Shown here: one piece after another, positions 1 to 6,665 of the stretch | Numbering within the stretch: position 1 is the stretch's first letter | Layout of the letters: the number at the start of each line of letters is the position of its first letter | NCBI RefSeq assembly: GCF_000312665.1 | Contig: NZ_HF536772.1 | Location: 746,798 to 810,797, forward strand | DNA: 64,000 nucleotides | Direction of reading: 5' to 3' | DNA from: Rhizobium mesoamericanum STM3625 | Lineage (GTDB): Bacteria > Pseudomonadota > Alphaproteobacteria > Rhizobiales > Rhizobiaceae | Program-made: the position numbers and the translations under genes | The notes under the pieces: generated by a model | Databases searched by the model: none | What the model saw: only the letters and a program-made list of their open reading frames with translations | What the model was told of the DNA's origin: nothing

Positions 1-2
1 AC

Positions 3-404
3 GTTCTCCTGATTGCCTTCCTGGTGATCATCGTACAACTCAGCGATGTCCTCCAATATGTCTGGGGCAAGCTGTTCGGTCGAACCAAGATCGCGCCGAG
101 CCTGTCCCCTTCGAAGACCGTGGAAGGCTTCGTTGGCGGCGTGGTGAGCGCAACGTTGATCGGTTCCGCCCTGTGGTGGATCACGCCTTTCACGCCGTTT
201 CAGGCCGGCGTCTTGGCCCTTGTTATCGCAATGATGGGCTTTTTCGGCGGCCTCGTCATGTCGGCAATCAAGCGAGATCGCGGCGTCAAGGATTGGGGCC
301 ACCTGATCGAGGGACATGGCGGATTGATCGATCGGCTCGACTCCGTAGTCTTTTCCGCACCAATCTTCTTCCACATTGTCCGCTACTGGTGGTCGGTCAC
401 ATGA
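3..404 (+). CDS. Phosphatidate cytidylyltransferase, YnbB-like (5' end outside the window)
   Basis: C-terminal 133 residues of an integral membrane CDP-diacylglycerol synthase, which makes CDP-diacylglycerol from phosphatidate and CTP at the inner membrane. The reading frame is open to the window edge, so the start is missing. The CdsA family signature is complete near the end: S-A-I-K-R, then V-K-D, then G-H-G-G-L-I-D-R-L-D. An earlier stretch, S-D-V-L-Q-Y-V-W-G-K followed by S-P-S-K-T-V-E-G, is closer in my memory to E. coli YnbB than to housekeeping CdsA. At least two membrane segments are visible. It overlaps the next gene by ATGA, and a CDP-alcohol transferase follows, so it probably supplies CDP-diacylglycerol to that enzyme. 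It is likely a second, specialised CdsA paralogue (inference). Confidence 0.9.
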   Translation, partial: VLLIAFLVIIVQLSDVLQYVWGKLFGRTKIAPSLSPSKTVEGFVGGVVSATLIGSALWWITPFTPFQAGVLALVIAMMGFFGGLVMSAIKRDRGVKDWGHLIEGHGGLIDRLDSVVFSAPIFFHIVRYWWSVT

Positions 405-793
405 CGGCGCTGATACGTCGCATGGCTCAAAGCAGTGTAACGCACGTTCTCTTCGCGTTTGTCGCCATGGGTGGCTGGGCGCTTTTCGCAAACAGCAACC
501 ACCCGCTGCAGCAAGCCTCGCTGGCTGGCGTTGTGCAAGGCGGGCTCTCGGCTTGCCTCACCTTTTTTCTCAAGACGGTCATTGAACGGCTCTCGAGACA
601 ATTCAAAGGGCGCGCGGGTCTGTGGGCGCCGCCGCTGATCGCATGTCTGGCTTCCACTGCCGCACTGATCTCGATCCACGCACTGAGCGGCACGCCAGAA
701 ATCCTGAAAACCATAGCGGTGCCGCTGGCTGTCTCGACGAGCTACGGAGCGGTCTACAATTACTTTCTCTATCAACAGAGGATTGAGGTATGA
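401..793 (+). CDS. Small four-helix membrane protein in the phospholipid operon, unknown function
   Basis: I do not recognise this 130-residue protein. The start at 401 overlaps the upstream stop as ATGA, and its stop overlaps the next start (790) in the same way, so the three genes look translationally coupled. Hydropathy read by eye suggests four membrane helices, at about residues 12-30, 42-62, 74-95 and 102-126, with a basic loop (about 63-72) after the second. Sandwiched between a CDP-diacylglycerol synthase and a CDP-alcohol transferase, it may be an accessory subunit or a lipid flippase-like partner; this is inference from position only. The frame is open upstream to 173, but that part lies entirely over the cytidylyltransferase and has no translation signal that I can see. 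Confidence 0.75.
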   Translation: MTALIRRMAQSSVTHVLFAFVAMGGWALFANSNHPLQQASLAGVVQGGLSACLTFFLKTVIERLSRQFKGRAGLWAPPLIACLASTAALISIHALSGTPEILKTIAVPLAVSTSYGAVYNYFLYQQRIEV

Positions 794-1443
794 CGGAAAC
801 GGGCGATCGGCGGCCGCTTGCAAGCAGAGACGCACAATGGGCAAAGCGCATGGCACAATGGCTGGCGGCGCGGTCGATTACGCCGAACCAGATCTCGCAA
901 GCGAGCATGATCGCCGCAGCCCTGGCGAGCGGCACGTTTTTCCTCGCCGGACGAGATAACGGATTGAGTAGAGCACTCCTCCTAGTCCTTGCGGCCGCCT
1001 TCTGCCAGTTGCGGCTGCTGTGCAATCTCTTCGACGGCATGGTCGCCGTCGAAGGTGGCAAGGGCACAGCCGATGGACCGTTCTGGAACGAATTCCCCGA
1101 CCGTATCGCCGATATACTGATCCTCGCTGGCGTGGGATATGGCATCGGATCTCCTGGGCTTGGTTGGGCAGCGGCATCTTTTGCCGTGTTGACAGGCTAT
1201 GTTCGCGAGCTCGGACGAGCGACGGGAACGCCGAGCGACTTCTCAGGCCCGATGGCTAAACAGCATCGGATGGCGACGATAACGGCCGCAGCACTTCTAT
1301 CGATCCTCGAGCCGCTGTGGGACGGGCATAATCAGGTTCTGCTCGCGGCGCTTTGGCTAATCGCCGTCGGCGCTGCGGTCACGGCGCTGCGCCGAGGCAG
1401 AAACGTCGTTCGGAACCTGAAGGCTGACCGCGGGCGTAATTGA
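790..1443 (+). CDS. CDP-alcohol phosphatidyltransferase, YnbA-like, with a variant active-site motif
   Basis: A 217-residue membrane enzyme of the family that moves a phosphatidyl group from CDP-diacylglycerol to an alcohol. The usual signature D-x2-D-G-x2-A-R-x8-G-x3-D-x3-D appears here, at about residues 79-107, as N-L-F-D-G-M-V-A-V, then G-P-F-W-N-E-F-P-D-R-I-A-D. The first and third Asp are Asn and the Arg is Val. I recall the same N-x2-D-G-M and N-E-x2-D pattern in E. coli YnbA, so this looks like a subfamily trait and not decay. About five to six membrane helices are visible. It is the last gene of the operon and is followed by a terminator at 1565. The acceptor alcohol and the lipid product are unknown. 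Confidence 0.85.
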   Translation: MTETGDRRPLASRDAQWAKRMAQWLAARSITPNQISQASMIAAALASGTFFLAGRDNGLSRALLLVLAAAFCQLRLLCNLFDGMVAVEGGKGTADGPFWNEFPDRIADILILAGVGYGIGSPGLGWAAASFAVLTGYVRELGRATGTPSDFSGPMAKQHRMATITAAALLSILEPLWDGHNQVLLAALWLIAVGAAVTALRRGRNVVRNLKADRGRN

Positions 1444-1564
1444 CGCACGTCGCTCAAACCTTCCGAGGCGTACCGAAAAGCGGGAAAGTGCGCTTTGCAG
1501 CCGGGTCGCCGGGCAATACAACAACGACGCCGCTTCTTCTTTTCCCCGAAGCGGCCTAGGACTA

Positions 1565-1597
1565 GCCTCGCTTCGGCGAGGCATTTTTCTTTTTTCC
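1565..1597 (+). terminator. Rho-independent terminator of the phospholipid operon
   Basis: A seven-base-pair GC-rich stem (GCCTCGC with GCGAGGC) is closed by a TTCG tetraloop at 1572-1575. It is followed at once by a tract of ten thymines interrupted by one A-free C (ATTTTTCTTTTTT). It separates the lipid operon from the kdp control region. Confidence 0.9.
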
Positions 1598-1599
1598 CG

Positions 1600-1616
1600 T
1601 TTATAAGATTTTTATA
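1600..1616 (+). promoter_or_regulatory. Candidate KdpE binding site (TTTATA-N5-TTTATA)
   Basis: The direct repeat TTTATA at 1600-1605 and 1611-1616 has an 11-base period, one helical turn. The E. coli KdpE site as I remember it is TTTATA-N5-TTTACA with the same spacing. It lies upstream of kdp in an AT-rich patch. A weak -10-like TATTAA at 1663-1668 would place the site around -60 to -75, comparable to E. coli. The site is seen; its function is inferred from the kdpDE genes at the end of the same operon. Confidence 0.6.
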
Positions 1617-1710
1617 TCCGCGCTCTGCCGCCGATCTCGAACGCTTATGCGCTTCAGCCGCATATTAATGGCCGAGAGATCCAAGGATCATCTCCACGCC
1701 AGAAAGCATG

Positions 1711-1741
1711 AAAGGTGCCATCCGATGGGGTGGCACCCTTT
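1711..1741 (+). promoter_or_regulatory. Leader hairpin upstream of the kdp genes
   Basis: Strong stem in the presumed kdp leader: 1714-1723 (GGTGCCATCC) pairs with 1728-1737 (GGGGTGGCACC region) around the loop GATG. One T-G wobble is included, and three extra A-T pairs lie outside one bulged C. It is followed by a loose T-rich run (TTTGTCTTGTC). It sits 40 bases before the first small ORF and could be an attenuator or an RNA-stability element. Together with the KdpE-like repeat it is what the 338-base gap before position 1782 holds. Confidence 0.5.
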
Positions 1742-1781
1742 GTCTTGTCTGACTCCAGAAGAACAACAGGAGTCACGATCG

Positions 1782-1865
1782 ATGATGGACATAGTTCTAC
1801 TCGCCACAGCAATCGTATTTTTCGCCCTGTGCTTTGCCTACACCAAAGCCTGCGACCGGCTCTAA
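1782..1865 (+). CDS. 27-residue membrane peptide upstream of kdpF
   Basis: A one-helix peptide, beginning M-M-D-I-V-L-L-A and ending Y-T-K-A-C-D-R-L. The ribosome-binding site AGGAG at 1768-1772 is well placed before the ATG at 1782. Residues 3-19 are hydrophobic, and the charged, Cys-containing tail is short. The stop is 16 bases before kdpF, so both are probably cotranslated. I recall similar short ORFs with a Y-x2-A-C-[DE]-[RK] tail before kdpF in other Gram-negative bacteria, usually unannotated, but I cannot verify this here. The frame is open to 1647, but that extension overlaps the leader hairpin and has no ribosome-binding site that I can see. A role as an additional Kdp subunit or assembly peptide is inference. 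Confidence 0.65.
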   Translation: MMDIVLLATAIVFFALCFAYTKACDRL

Positions 1866-1881
1866 CCGGAGAAAAAGCGCC

Positions 1882-1971
1882 ATGACCCTCGATTATATTC
1901 TCAGCGGTGCCGTGACCGTGTTTCTTACGGTTTATCTCACCTACGCTCTCATTCGCCCCGAGCGCTTCTAG
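1882..1971 (+). CDS. kdpF: KdpF, small subunit of the K+-transporting ATPase
   Basis: A 29-residue single-helix peptide of the size of known KdpF (29 residues in E. coli). It starts M-T-L-D-Y-I-L-S and ends with the typical Y-A-L-I-R-P-E-R-F. In E. coli KdpF sits in the membrane against KdpA and KdpB and stabilises the complex. The ribosome-binding site GGAG at 1868-1872 lies 9 bases upstream. kdpA follows after 62 bases. It is too short for ordinary gene finders and is often missed. Confidence 0.9.
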   Translation: MTLDYILSGAVTVFLTVYLTYALIRPERF

Positions 1972-2033
1972 CCGTCGCACCTTCTCCCAATGCGCGACAG
2001 GCGAAACCAATCGGGTATTGAAAGTTACTTCCC

Positions 2034-3737
2034 ATGACCCTTAACGGATGGCTTCAGATCTTGCTCTATTGCGGGATCATCATCGCGCTCGTCAAACCGC
2101 TCGGCGGTTACATGACGCGCGTCTTCAGCGGCGAACGGACGCTTCTCTCACCGGTCCTTGTTCCGATCGAACGGGGACTTTATGCCATTGCCGGCACCGG
2201 CGAACGCGAGGAACAGCACTGGACTTCGTACGCGTTCTCGATGTTGCTGTTCAATTTCCTTGGCGTACTCGTTCTGTATGCCCTAATGCGTCTCCAGGCG
2301 GCTTTGCCGTTTAACCCGGCCGGCATGTCCGCTGTTCCAGCCGAGCTTTCCTTCAACACCGCCGTCAGCTTCGTAACAAACACAGACTGGCAGAACTACG
2401 GCGGCGAAAGCACTATGTCCTACCTGACGCAGATGGCAGGGCTCACCGTTCAGAATTTCGTATCGGCAGCAACCGGTATTGCCATTGCAGTCGGTCTCAT
2501 TCGTGCCTTTGCGCGCACCTCGGGCAAAGCGATCGGCAACTTCTGGGTCGATATGATCCGCGCGATCCTCTACGTCCTGCTGCCGCTCTGCATCGTGCTG
2601 ACGCTGGTCTATGTCTATCTTGGCGTTCCGCAGACCTTGGGGCCCTATGTCGACGCGACCACCCTTGAGGGCGCCAAGCAGACGATTGCCCTCGGCCCCG
2701 TCGCCTCGCAACTTGCCATCAAGATGCTCGGCACCAATGGCGGCGGCTTCTTCAACGCCAACTCCGCGCATCCGTTCGAGAATCCTGACAACATCTCGAA
2801 TATGATCCAGATGGTTTCCATCTTCGCAATCGGCGCCGCCCTCACCAATGTCTTCGGTCGCATGGTCGGCAACCAGCGTCAGGGATGGGCCATCCTCGCG
2901 ACCATGGGTCTTCTCTTCGTCGTCGGCGTCGGCGTCACCTATTGGGCCGAAGCGGCCGGCAATCCGCTGATGCACGCCTTCGGCCTCAACGGGAGTAACA
3001 TGGAGGGCAAGGAAGTTCGCTTCGGCGTCGCTATGTCCTCGCTCTTTGCCGTGATCACAACCGCGGCTTCCTGCGGCGCGGTCAACGCTATGCATGGCAG
3101 CTTCACGGCGCTCGGCGGCCTCATTCCGCTCGTCAACATGCAGCTTGGCGAAGTCATCGTCGGCGGCGTCGGTGCAGGCTTCTACGGCATCCTGCTTTTC
3201 GTCATCGTTGCTGTCTTCGTGGCGGGGCTGATGGTCGGTCGCACGCCGGAATATCTTGGCAAGAAAATCGAAGCCAAGGAGATGAAGATGGCAGTGCTTG
3301 CCATCCTCTGCCTGCCGCTCGCGATGCTCGTCTTCACGGCGATATCGAGCGTCCTGCCATCCGCTGTCGCCTCGATCGGCACGGCCGGCCCCCACGGCTT
3401 CTCCGAGATCCTGTATGCCTATACCTCGGCTGCCGCGAACAACGGCTCTGCCTTCGGTGGCCTGACCGGGAACACGCCCTGGTACAACATCACGCTCGGC
3501 ATGGGCATGCTGATGGGTCGCTTCCTCGTGATCGTCCCGGCGCTCGCAATCGCAGGATCGCTCGTCGCCAAGAAGACCGTTCCGGCTTCCGCCGGCACTT
3601 TCCCGACGGATGGTCCGCTCTTCGTTGGCCTCTTGGCAGGCACGATCCTGATCGTCGGCGGCCTGACCTTTTTCCCGGCGCTCGCGCTTGGTCCGGTCGT
3701 CGAGCATCTGGTCATGATCGCCGGCCAGACCTTCTGA
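2034..3737 (+). CDS. kdpA: KdpA, K+-binding and translocating subunit of the Kdp ATPase
   Basis: A 567-residue polytopic membrane protein (E. coli 557) that forms the selective K+ channel of KdpFABC. All four selectivity-filter loops are visible: F-V-T-N-T-D-W-Q near residue 113, [13 protein letters not shown] near 232, C-G-A-V-N-A-M-H near 345 and A-N-N-G-S-A-F-G-G near 468. About ten hydrophobic helices are present. The gene lies in kdpF-A-B-C-D-E order. Unlike the tight joins elsewhere in this operon, 205 bases separate it from kdpB and hold a perfect hairpin and a possible small ORF. Confidence 0.98.
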   Translation: MTLNGWLQILLYCGIIIALVKPLGGYMTRVFSGERTLLSPVLVPIERGLYAIAGTGEREEQHWTSYAFSMLLFNFLGVLVLYALMRLQAALPFNPAGMSAVPAELSFNTAVSFVTNTDWQNYGGESTMSYLTQMAGLTVQNFVSAATGIAIAVGLIRAFARTSGKAIGNFWVDMIRAILYVLLPLCIVLTLVYVYLGVPQTLGPYVDATTLEGAKQTIALGPVASQLAIKMLGTNGGGFFNANSAHPFENPDNISNMIQMVSIFAIGAALTNVFGRMVGNQRQGWAILATMGLLFVVGVGVTYWAEAAGNPLMHAFGLNGSNMEGKEVRFGVAMSSLFAVITTAASCGAVNAMHGSFTALGGLIPLVNMQLGEVIVGGVGAGFYGILLFVIVAVFVAGLMVGRTPEYLGKKIEAKEMKMAVLAILCLPLAMLVFTAISSVLPSAVASIGTAGPHGFSEILYAYTSAAANNGSAFGGLTGNTPWYNITLGMGMLMGRFLVIVPALAIAGSLVAKKTVPASAGTFPTDGPLFVGLLAGTILIVGGLTFFPALALGPVVEHLVMIAGQTF

Positions 3738-3782
3738 GGTGAAGCATGATCCTTCGGTACAGGCTTCGCAAATCCTTCAATG

Positions 3783-3806
3783 CACGTCCCGGTTTTCCGG
3801 GACGTG
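3783..3806 (+). promoter_or_regulatory. Perfect intercistronic hairpin between kdpA and kdpB
   Basis: CACGTCCCGG at 3783-3792 and CCGGGACGTG at 3797-3806 form ten perfect base pairs around a TTTT loop. No thymine tract follows, so it does not look like a simple terminator. It begins 46 bases after the kdpA stop and may protect or demarcate the upstream message (inference). Confidence 0.7.
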
Positions 3807-3817
3807 ACAGCCAGCGG

Positions 3818-3946
3818 ATGACCCGCGCCTCCGACATCATCCTGTTGATGCTCGCCGGTCTCCTCGTGACATCGCGGTATTTCGGATCCTACACGGCTGA
3901 TCGCACAACGGTCGCCTTACTCTTTTTAAGCTGGAGTCTCTTATGA
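3818..3946 (+). CDS. Possible 42-residue membrane peptide between kdpA and kdpB
   Basis: An ORF starting at the ATG at 3818 whose stop overlaps the kdpB start (ATGA at 3943-3946). It has a short charged N-terminus, then a hydrophobic segment at about residues 7-16 and another at about 31-42, separated by a polar loop containing Y, D and R. The ribosome-binding site is poor (CCAGCGG). I do not recognise it, and most kdp operons I know have no gene here. Translational coupling to kdpB would explain the overlap. It could also be a chance ORF in a spacer kept for the adjacent hairpin. Confidence 0.35.
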   Translation: MTRASDIILLMLAGLLVTSRYFGSYTADRTTVALLFLSWSLL

Positions 3947-6030
3947 GCCAGGCAAAATCAGCGAGCATCATGGATTCTCGCATTCTCATTCCGGCCGTGG
4001 GCGCTGCCTTCAACAAGCTGAACCCGCGCACCCTTGCCAGGAACCCGGTCATGTTCGTCGTGGCGACGGTTTCAGCGCTAACCACGATCCTGTTCGTCCG
4101 CGACCTTGTCACCGGCGGTGGAAATCTCGGCTTCTCCTTCCAGATCAACCTCTGGCTCTGGTTCACCGTGCTGTTCGCAAACTTCGCCGAAGCCGTCGCC
4201 GAAGGGCGCGGCAAGGCACAGGCGGACTCGCTGCGCAAGGCCCGCACCGAGACCCAGGCAAAGCTGCTGACGGCCAACAACGGCAGCGGCTATCACCTCG
4301 TTCCGGGCACCAGCCTGAAAGTCGGCGATCTCGTCCTCGTCGAGGCCGGCGATATCATTCCATCGGACGGAGAAGTCGTCGAGGGTGTCGCCTCGGTCAA
4401 CGAGGCTGCAATCACCGGCGAATCCGCCCCTGTCATCCGCGAGTCCGGCGGCGACCGGTCGGCCGTGACCGGCGGCACGCAGGTCCTATCCGATTGGATT
4501 CGCGTCCGCATCAGCGCTGCCGCGGGACACACCTTCCTCGACCGAATGATCTCGCTCGTCGAAGGTGCCGAGCGGCAGAAAACCCCGAACGAAATCGCTC
4601 TCAACATCCTGCTTGCCGGCATGACGCTGATCTTCGTACTGGCCACCGCGACGATCCCGAGCTTTGCGAGCTATGCCGGCGGCTCGATCCCGATCATCAT
4701 CCTCGTCGCGCTCTTCGTAACGCTGATCCCGACAACCATCGGCGCACTGCTCTCGGCAATCGGCATCGCCGGCATGGACCGTCTCGTTCGCTTCAACGTA
4801 CTTGCCATGTCGGGCCGCGCCGTCGAAGCAGCCGGTGACGTCGACACCCTGCTCCTCGACAAGACCGGCACGATCACGCTCGGCAACCGCCAGGCAACCG
4901 CCTTTCGCCCGGTCCGTGGCGTCACCGAACAGGAACTCGCGGACGCAGCACAGCTGGCGTCGCTCGCCGACGAAACGCCGGAAGGCCGCTCTGTTGTCGT
5001 GCTCGCCAAGGAGAAGTATGCGATCCGCGGCCGCGACATGGGAAGCCTGCACGCCACATTCGTGCCGTTTACCGCCCAGACCCGCATGAGCGGTGTCGAC
5101 GTCGAAGGCTCGTCGATCCGCAAGGGCGCCGTCGACGCCGTGCTCACTTACGCCGGGGCTGCATCGGCACCGGCTTCCGGCAATACCACCGTCGCCATCC
5201 GCACCAACTCCGAGAGCATGCGGGAACTGCAGGCGATCGCCGATGAAATCGCCAAGGCTGGCGGCACGCCGCTGGCGGTTGCCCGAGATGGCAAGCTTCT
5301 CGGCGTCATCCAGCTCAAGGATATCGTCAAGGGCGGCATTCGCGAGCGCTTCGCCGAGCTGCGCCGGATGGGCATTCGTACCGTCATGATAACGGGCGAC
5401 AACCCGATGACGGCGGCCGCCATCGCGGCCGAGGCCGGCGTCGACGATTTCCTCGCCCAGGCGACGCCGGAGAACAAGCTTTCACTGATCCGTGAGGAAC
5501 AGGCCAAGGGCAAGCTCGTTGCCATGTGCGGCGACGGCACAAACGACGCACCCGCCCTCGCCCAGGCCGATGTCGGCGTCGCCATGAACACGGGCACGGT
5601 CGCTGCCCGCGAAGCCGGCAACATGGTCGACCTCGACAGCGATCCGACGAAGCTCATCGAGATCGTCGAGATCGGCAAACAGCTGCTAATGACCCGTGGC
5701 GCGCTGACCACCTTTTCGATCGCCAACGACATCGCCAAGTACTTCGCCATTATCCCCGCGATGTTCCTGGCGTTTTATCCGCAACTCGGCGTCCTGAACG
5801 TCATGGGACTAGCCACCCCGCAGAGCGCCATCCTATCGGCCATCATCTTCAACGCACTGATCATCGTGGCGCTGATACCGCTGTCGCTGAAGGGCGTGAA
5901 ATACCGTGCGATCGGCGCCGGCGCGCTGCTCTCCCGTAACCTGCTCATCTATGGCATCGGCGGCATCATTGTCCCGTTCATTGGCATCAAGGCGATCGAC
6001 ATGGCCATCACCGCCATCGGTCTCGCCTAA
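3943..6030 (+). CDS. kdpB: KdpB, P-type ATPase subunit of the Kdp potassium pump
   Basis: A 695-residue P-type ATPase (E. coli 682) that hydrolyses ATP to drive K+ uptake through KdpA. The phosphorylation motif D-K-T-G-T-I-T has its Asp at residue 306. The actuator motif T-G-E-S is near 158; in E. coli the Ser of this motif is phosphorylated to inhibit the pump. The nucleotide and hinge motifs T-G-D-N-P-M-T (about 484) and G-D-G-T-N-D-A-P (about 529) are intact. Membrane helices lie in the N-terminal quarter, around residues 220-280, and at the C-terminus. kdpC follows after 12 bases. Confidence 0.98.
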   Translation: MSQAKSASIMDSRILIPAVGAAFNKLNPRTLARNPVMFVVATVSALTTILFVRDLVTGGGNLGFSFQINLWLWFTVLFANFAEAVAEGRGKAQADSLRKARTETQAKLLTANNGSGYHLVPGTSLKVGDLVLVEAGDIIPSDGEVVEGVASVNEAAITGESAPVIRESGGDRSAVTGGTQVLSDWIRVRISAAAGHTFLDRMISLVEGAERQKTPNEIALNILLAGMTLIFVLATATIPSFASYAGGSIPIIILVALFVTLIPTTIGALLSAIGIAGMDRLVRFNVLAMSGRAVEAAGDVDTLLLDKTGTITLGNRQATAFRPVRGVTEQELADAAQLASLADETPEGRSVVVLAKEKYAIRGRDMGSLHATFVPFTAQTRMSGVDVEGSSIRKGAVDAVLTYAGAASAPASGNTTVAIRTNSESMRELQAIADEIAKAGGTPLAVARDGKLLGVIQLKDIVKGGIRERFAELRRMGIRTVMITGDNPMTAAAIAAEAGVDDFLAQATPENKLSLIREEQAKGKLVAMCGDGTNDAPALAQADVGVAMNTGTVAAREAGNMVDLDSDPTKLIEIVEIGKQLLMTRGALTTFSIANDIAKYFAIIPAMFLAFYPQLGVLNVMGLATPQSAILSAIIFNALIIVALIPLSLKGVKYRAIGAGALLSRNLLIYGIGGIIVPFIGIKAIDMAITAIGLA

Positions 6031-6042
6031 GGAGTTGACATA

Positions 6043-6612
6043 ATGTTGAAAGAACTTCGTCCGGCAATCGTCATGATCGTTGCCACCACCGCCATCACCG
6101 GTCTGCTTTACCCGCTCGCAATGACGGGCGCCGCGCAAGCTCTCTTCCCGGCGCAAGCGAACGGCAGCCTCATCCGGAAGGAGGGCAAAGTGATCGGCTC
6201 GACGCTGATCGGCCAGGCATTCACCAGCGACAAGTACTTCCATGGCCGCCCTTCGGCGGCAGGCGACGGATACAACGCTGCCTCGTCCTCCGGCTCCAAC
6301 CTTGGTCCCACGAGCCAGAAACTGCTCGATCGCGTGAAGGCCGACTATAACGCCGCCAAGGCCGCTAATCCGAATACCCAGGTGCCGATCGATCTCGTGA
6401 CGGCCTCCGGCAGCGGCCTCGATCCGCACATCTCTCCTGAGGCGGCCTACTTCCAGGTACCCCGTGTTGCCAAGGCCCGCGGCGTGGACGAAACCAAGCT
6501 GAAGGCGATTGTCGATGCCGCCGTCGTTCACCGCGAGCTCGGGTTTCTCGGTGAGCGCACGGTCAATGTTCTGGCATTGAACCAGTCTCTTGATGCTTCT
6601 ATGTCTGAGTAG
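6043..6612 (+). CDS. kdpC: KdpC, accessory subunit of the Kdp potassium pump
   Basis: A 189-residue protein with one N-terminal membrane helix (about residues 8-32) and a periplasmic domain that contains the family motifs F-H-G-R-P-S-A (about residue 66), [12 protein letters not shown] and [11 protein letters not shown]. KdpC stabilises the complex and raises ATP affinity in E. coli. The ribosome-binding site AAGGAG at 6029-6034 overlaps the kdpB stop. A strong hairpin at 6619-6650 follows and separates the transporter genes from the sensor genes. Confidence 0.97.
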   Translation: MLKELRPAIVMIVATTAITGLLYPLAMTGAAQALFPAQANGSLIRKEGKVIGSTLIGQAFTSDKYFHGRPSAAGDGYNAASSSGSNLGPTSQKLLDRVKADYNAAKAANPNTQVPIDLVTASGSGLDPHISPEAAYFQVPRVAKARGVDETKLKAIVDAAVVHRELGFLGERTVNVLALNQSLDASMSE

Positions 6613-6618
6613 GGTGGA

Positions 6619-6650
6619 AAGCCCCGGCCGCTTGCGCGTGGCCGGGGCTT
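6619..6650 (+). promoter_or_regulatory. Strong hairpin between kdpC and kdpD
   Basis: AAGCCCCGGCC at 6619-6629 pairs perfectly with GGCCGGGGCTT at 6640-6650 around a ten-base loop. CCTCGTC follows with no thymine run, so complete termination is unlikely. It may lower kdpDE expression relative to kdpFABC, or block 3' decay of the upstream message (inference). Confidence 0.65.
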
Positions 6651-6665
6651 CCTCGTCAGGGAAAG

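Noticed and set aside
2283..3707. Long minus-strand frame of 474 residues opposite kdpA
   Set aside because: It is a shadow of kdpA codon bias: very rich in Asp, Glu, Arg and His, with no family resemblance, and kdpA is certain.
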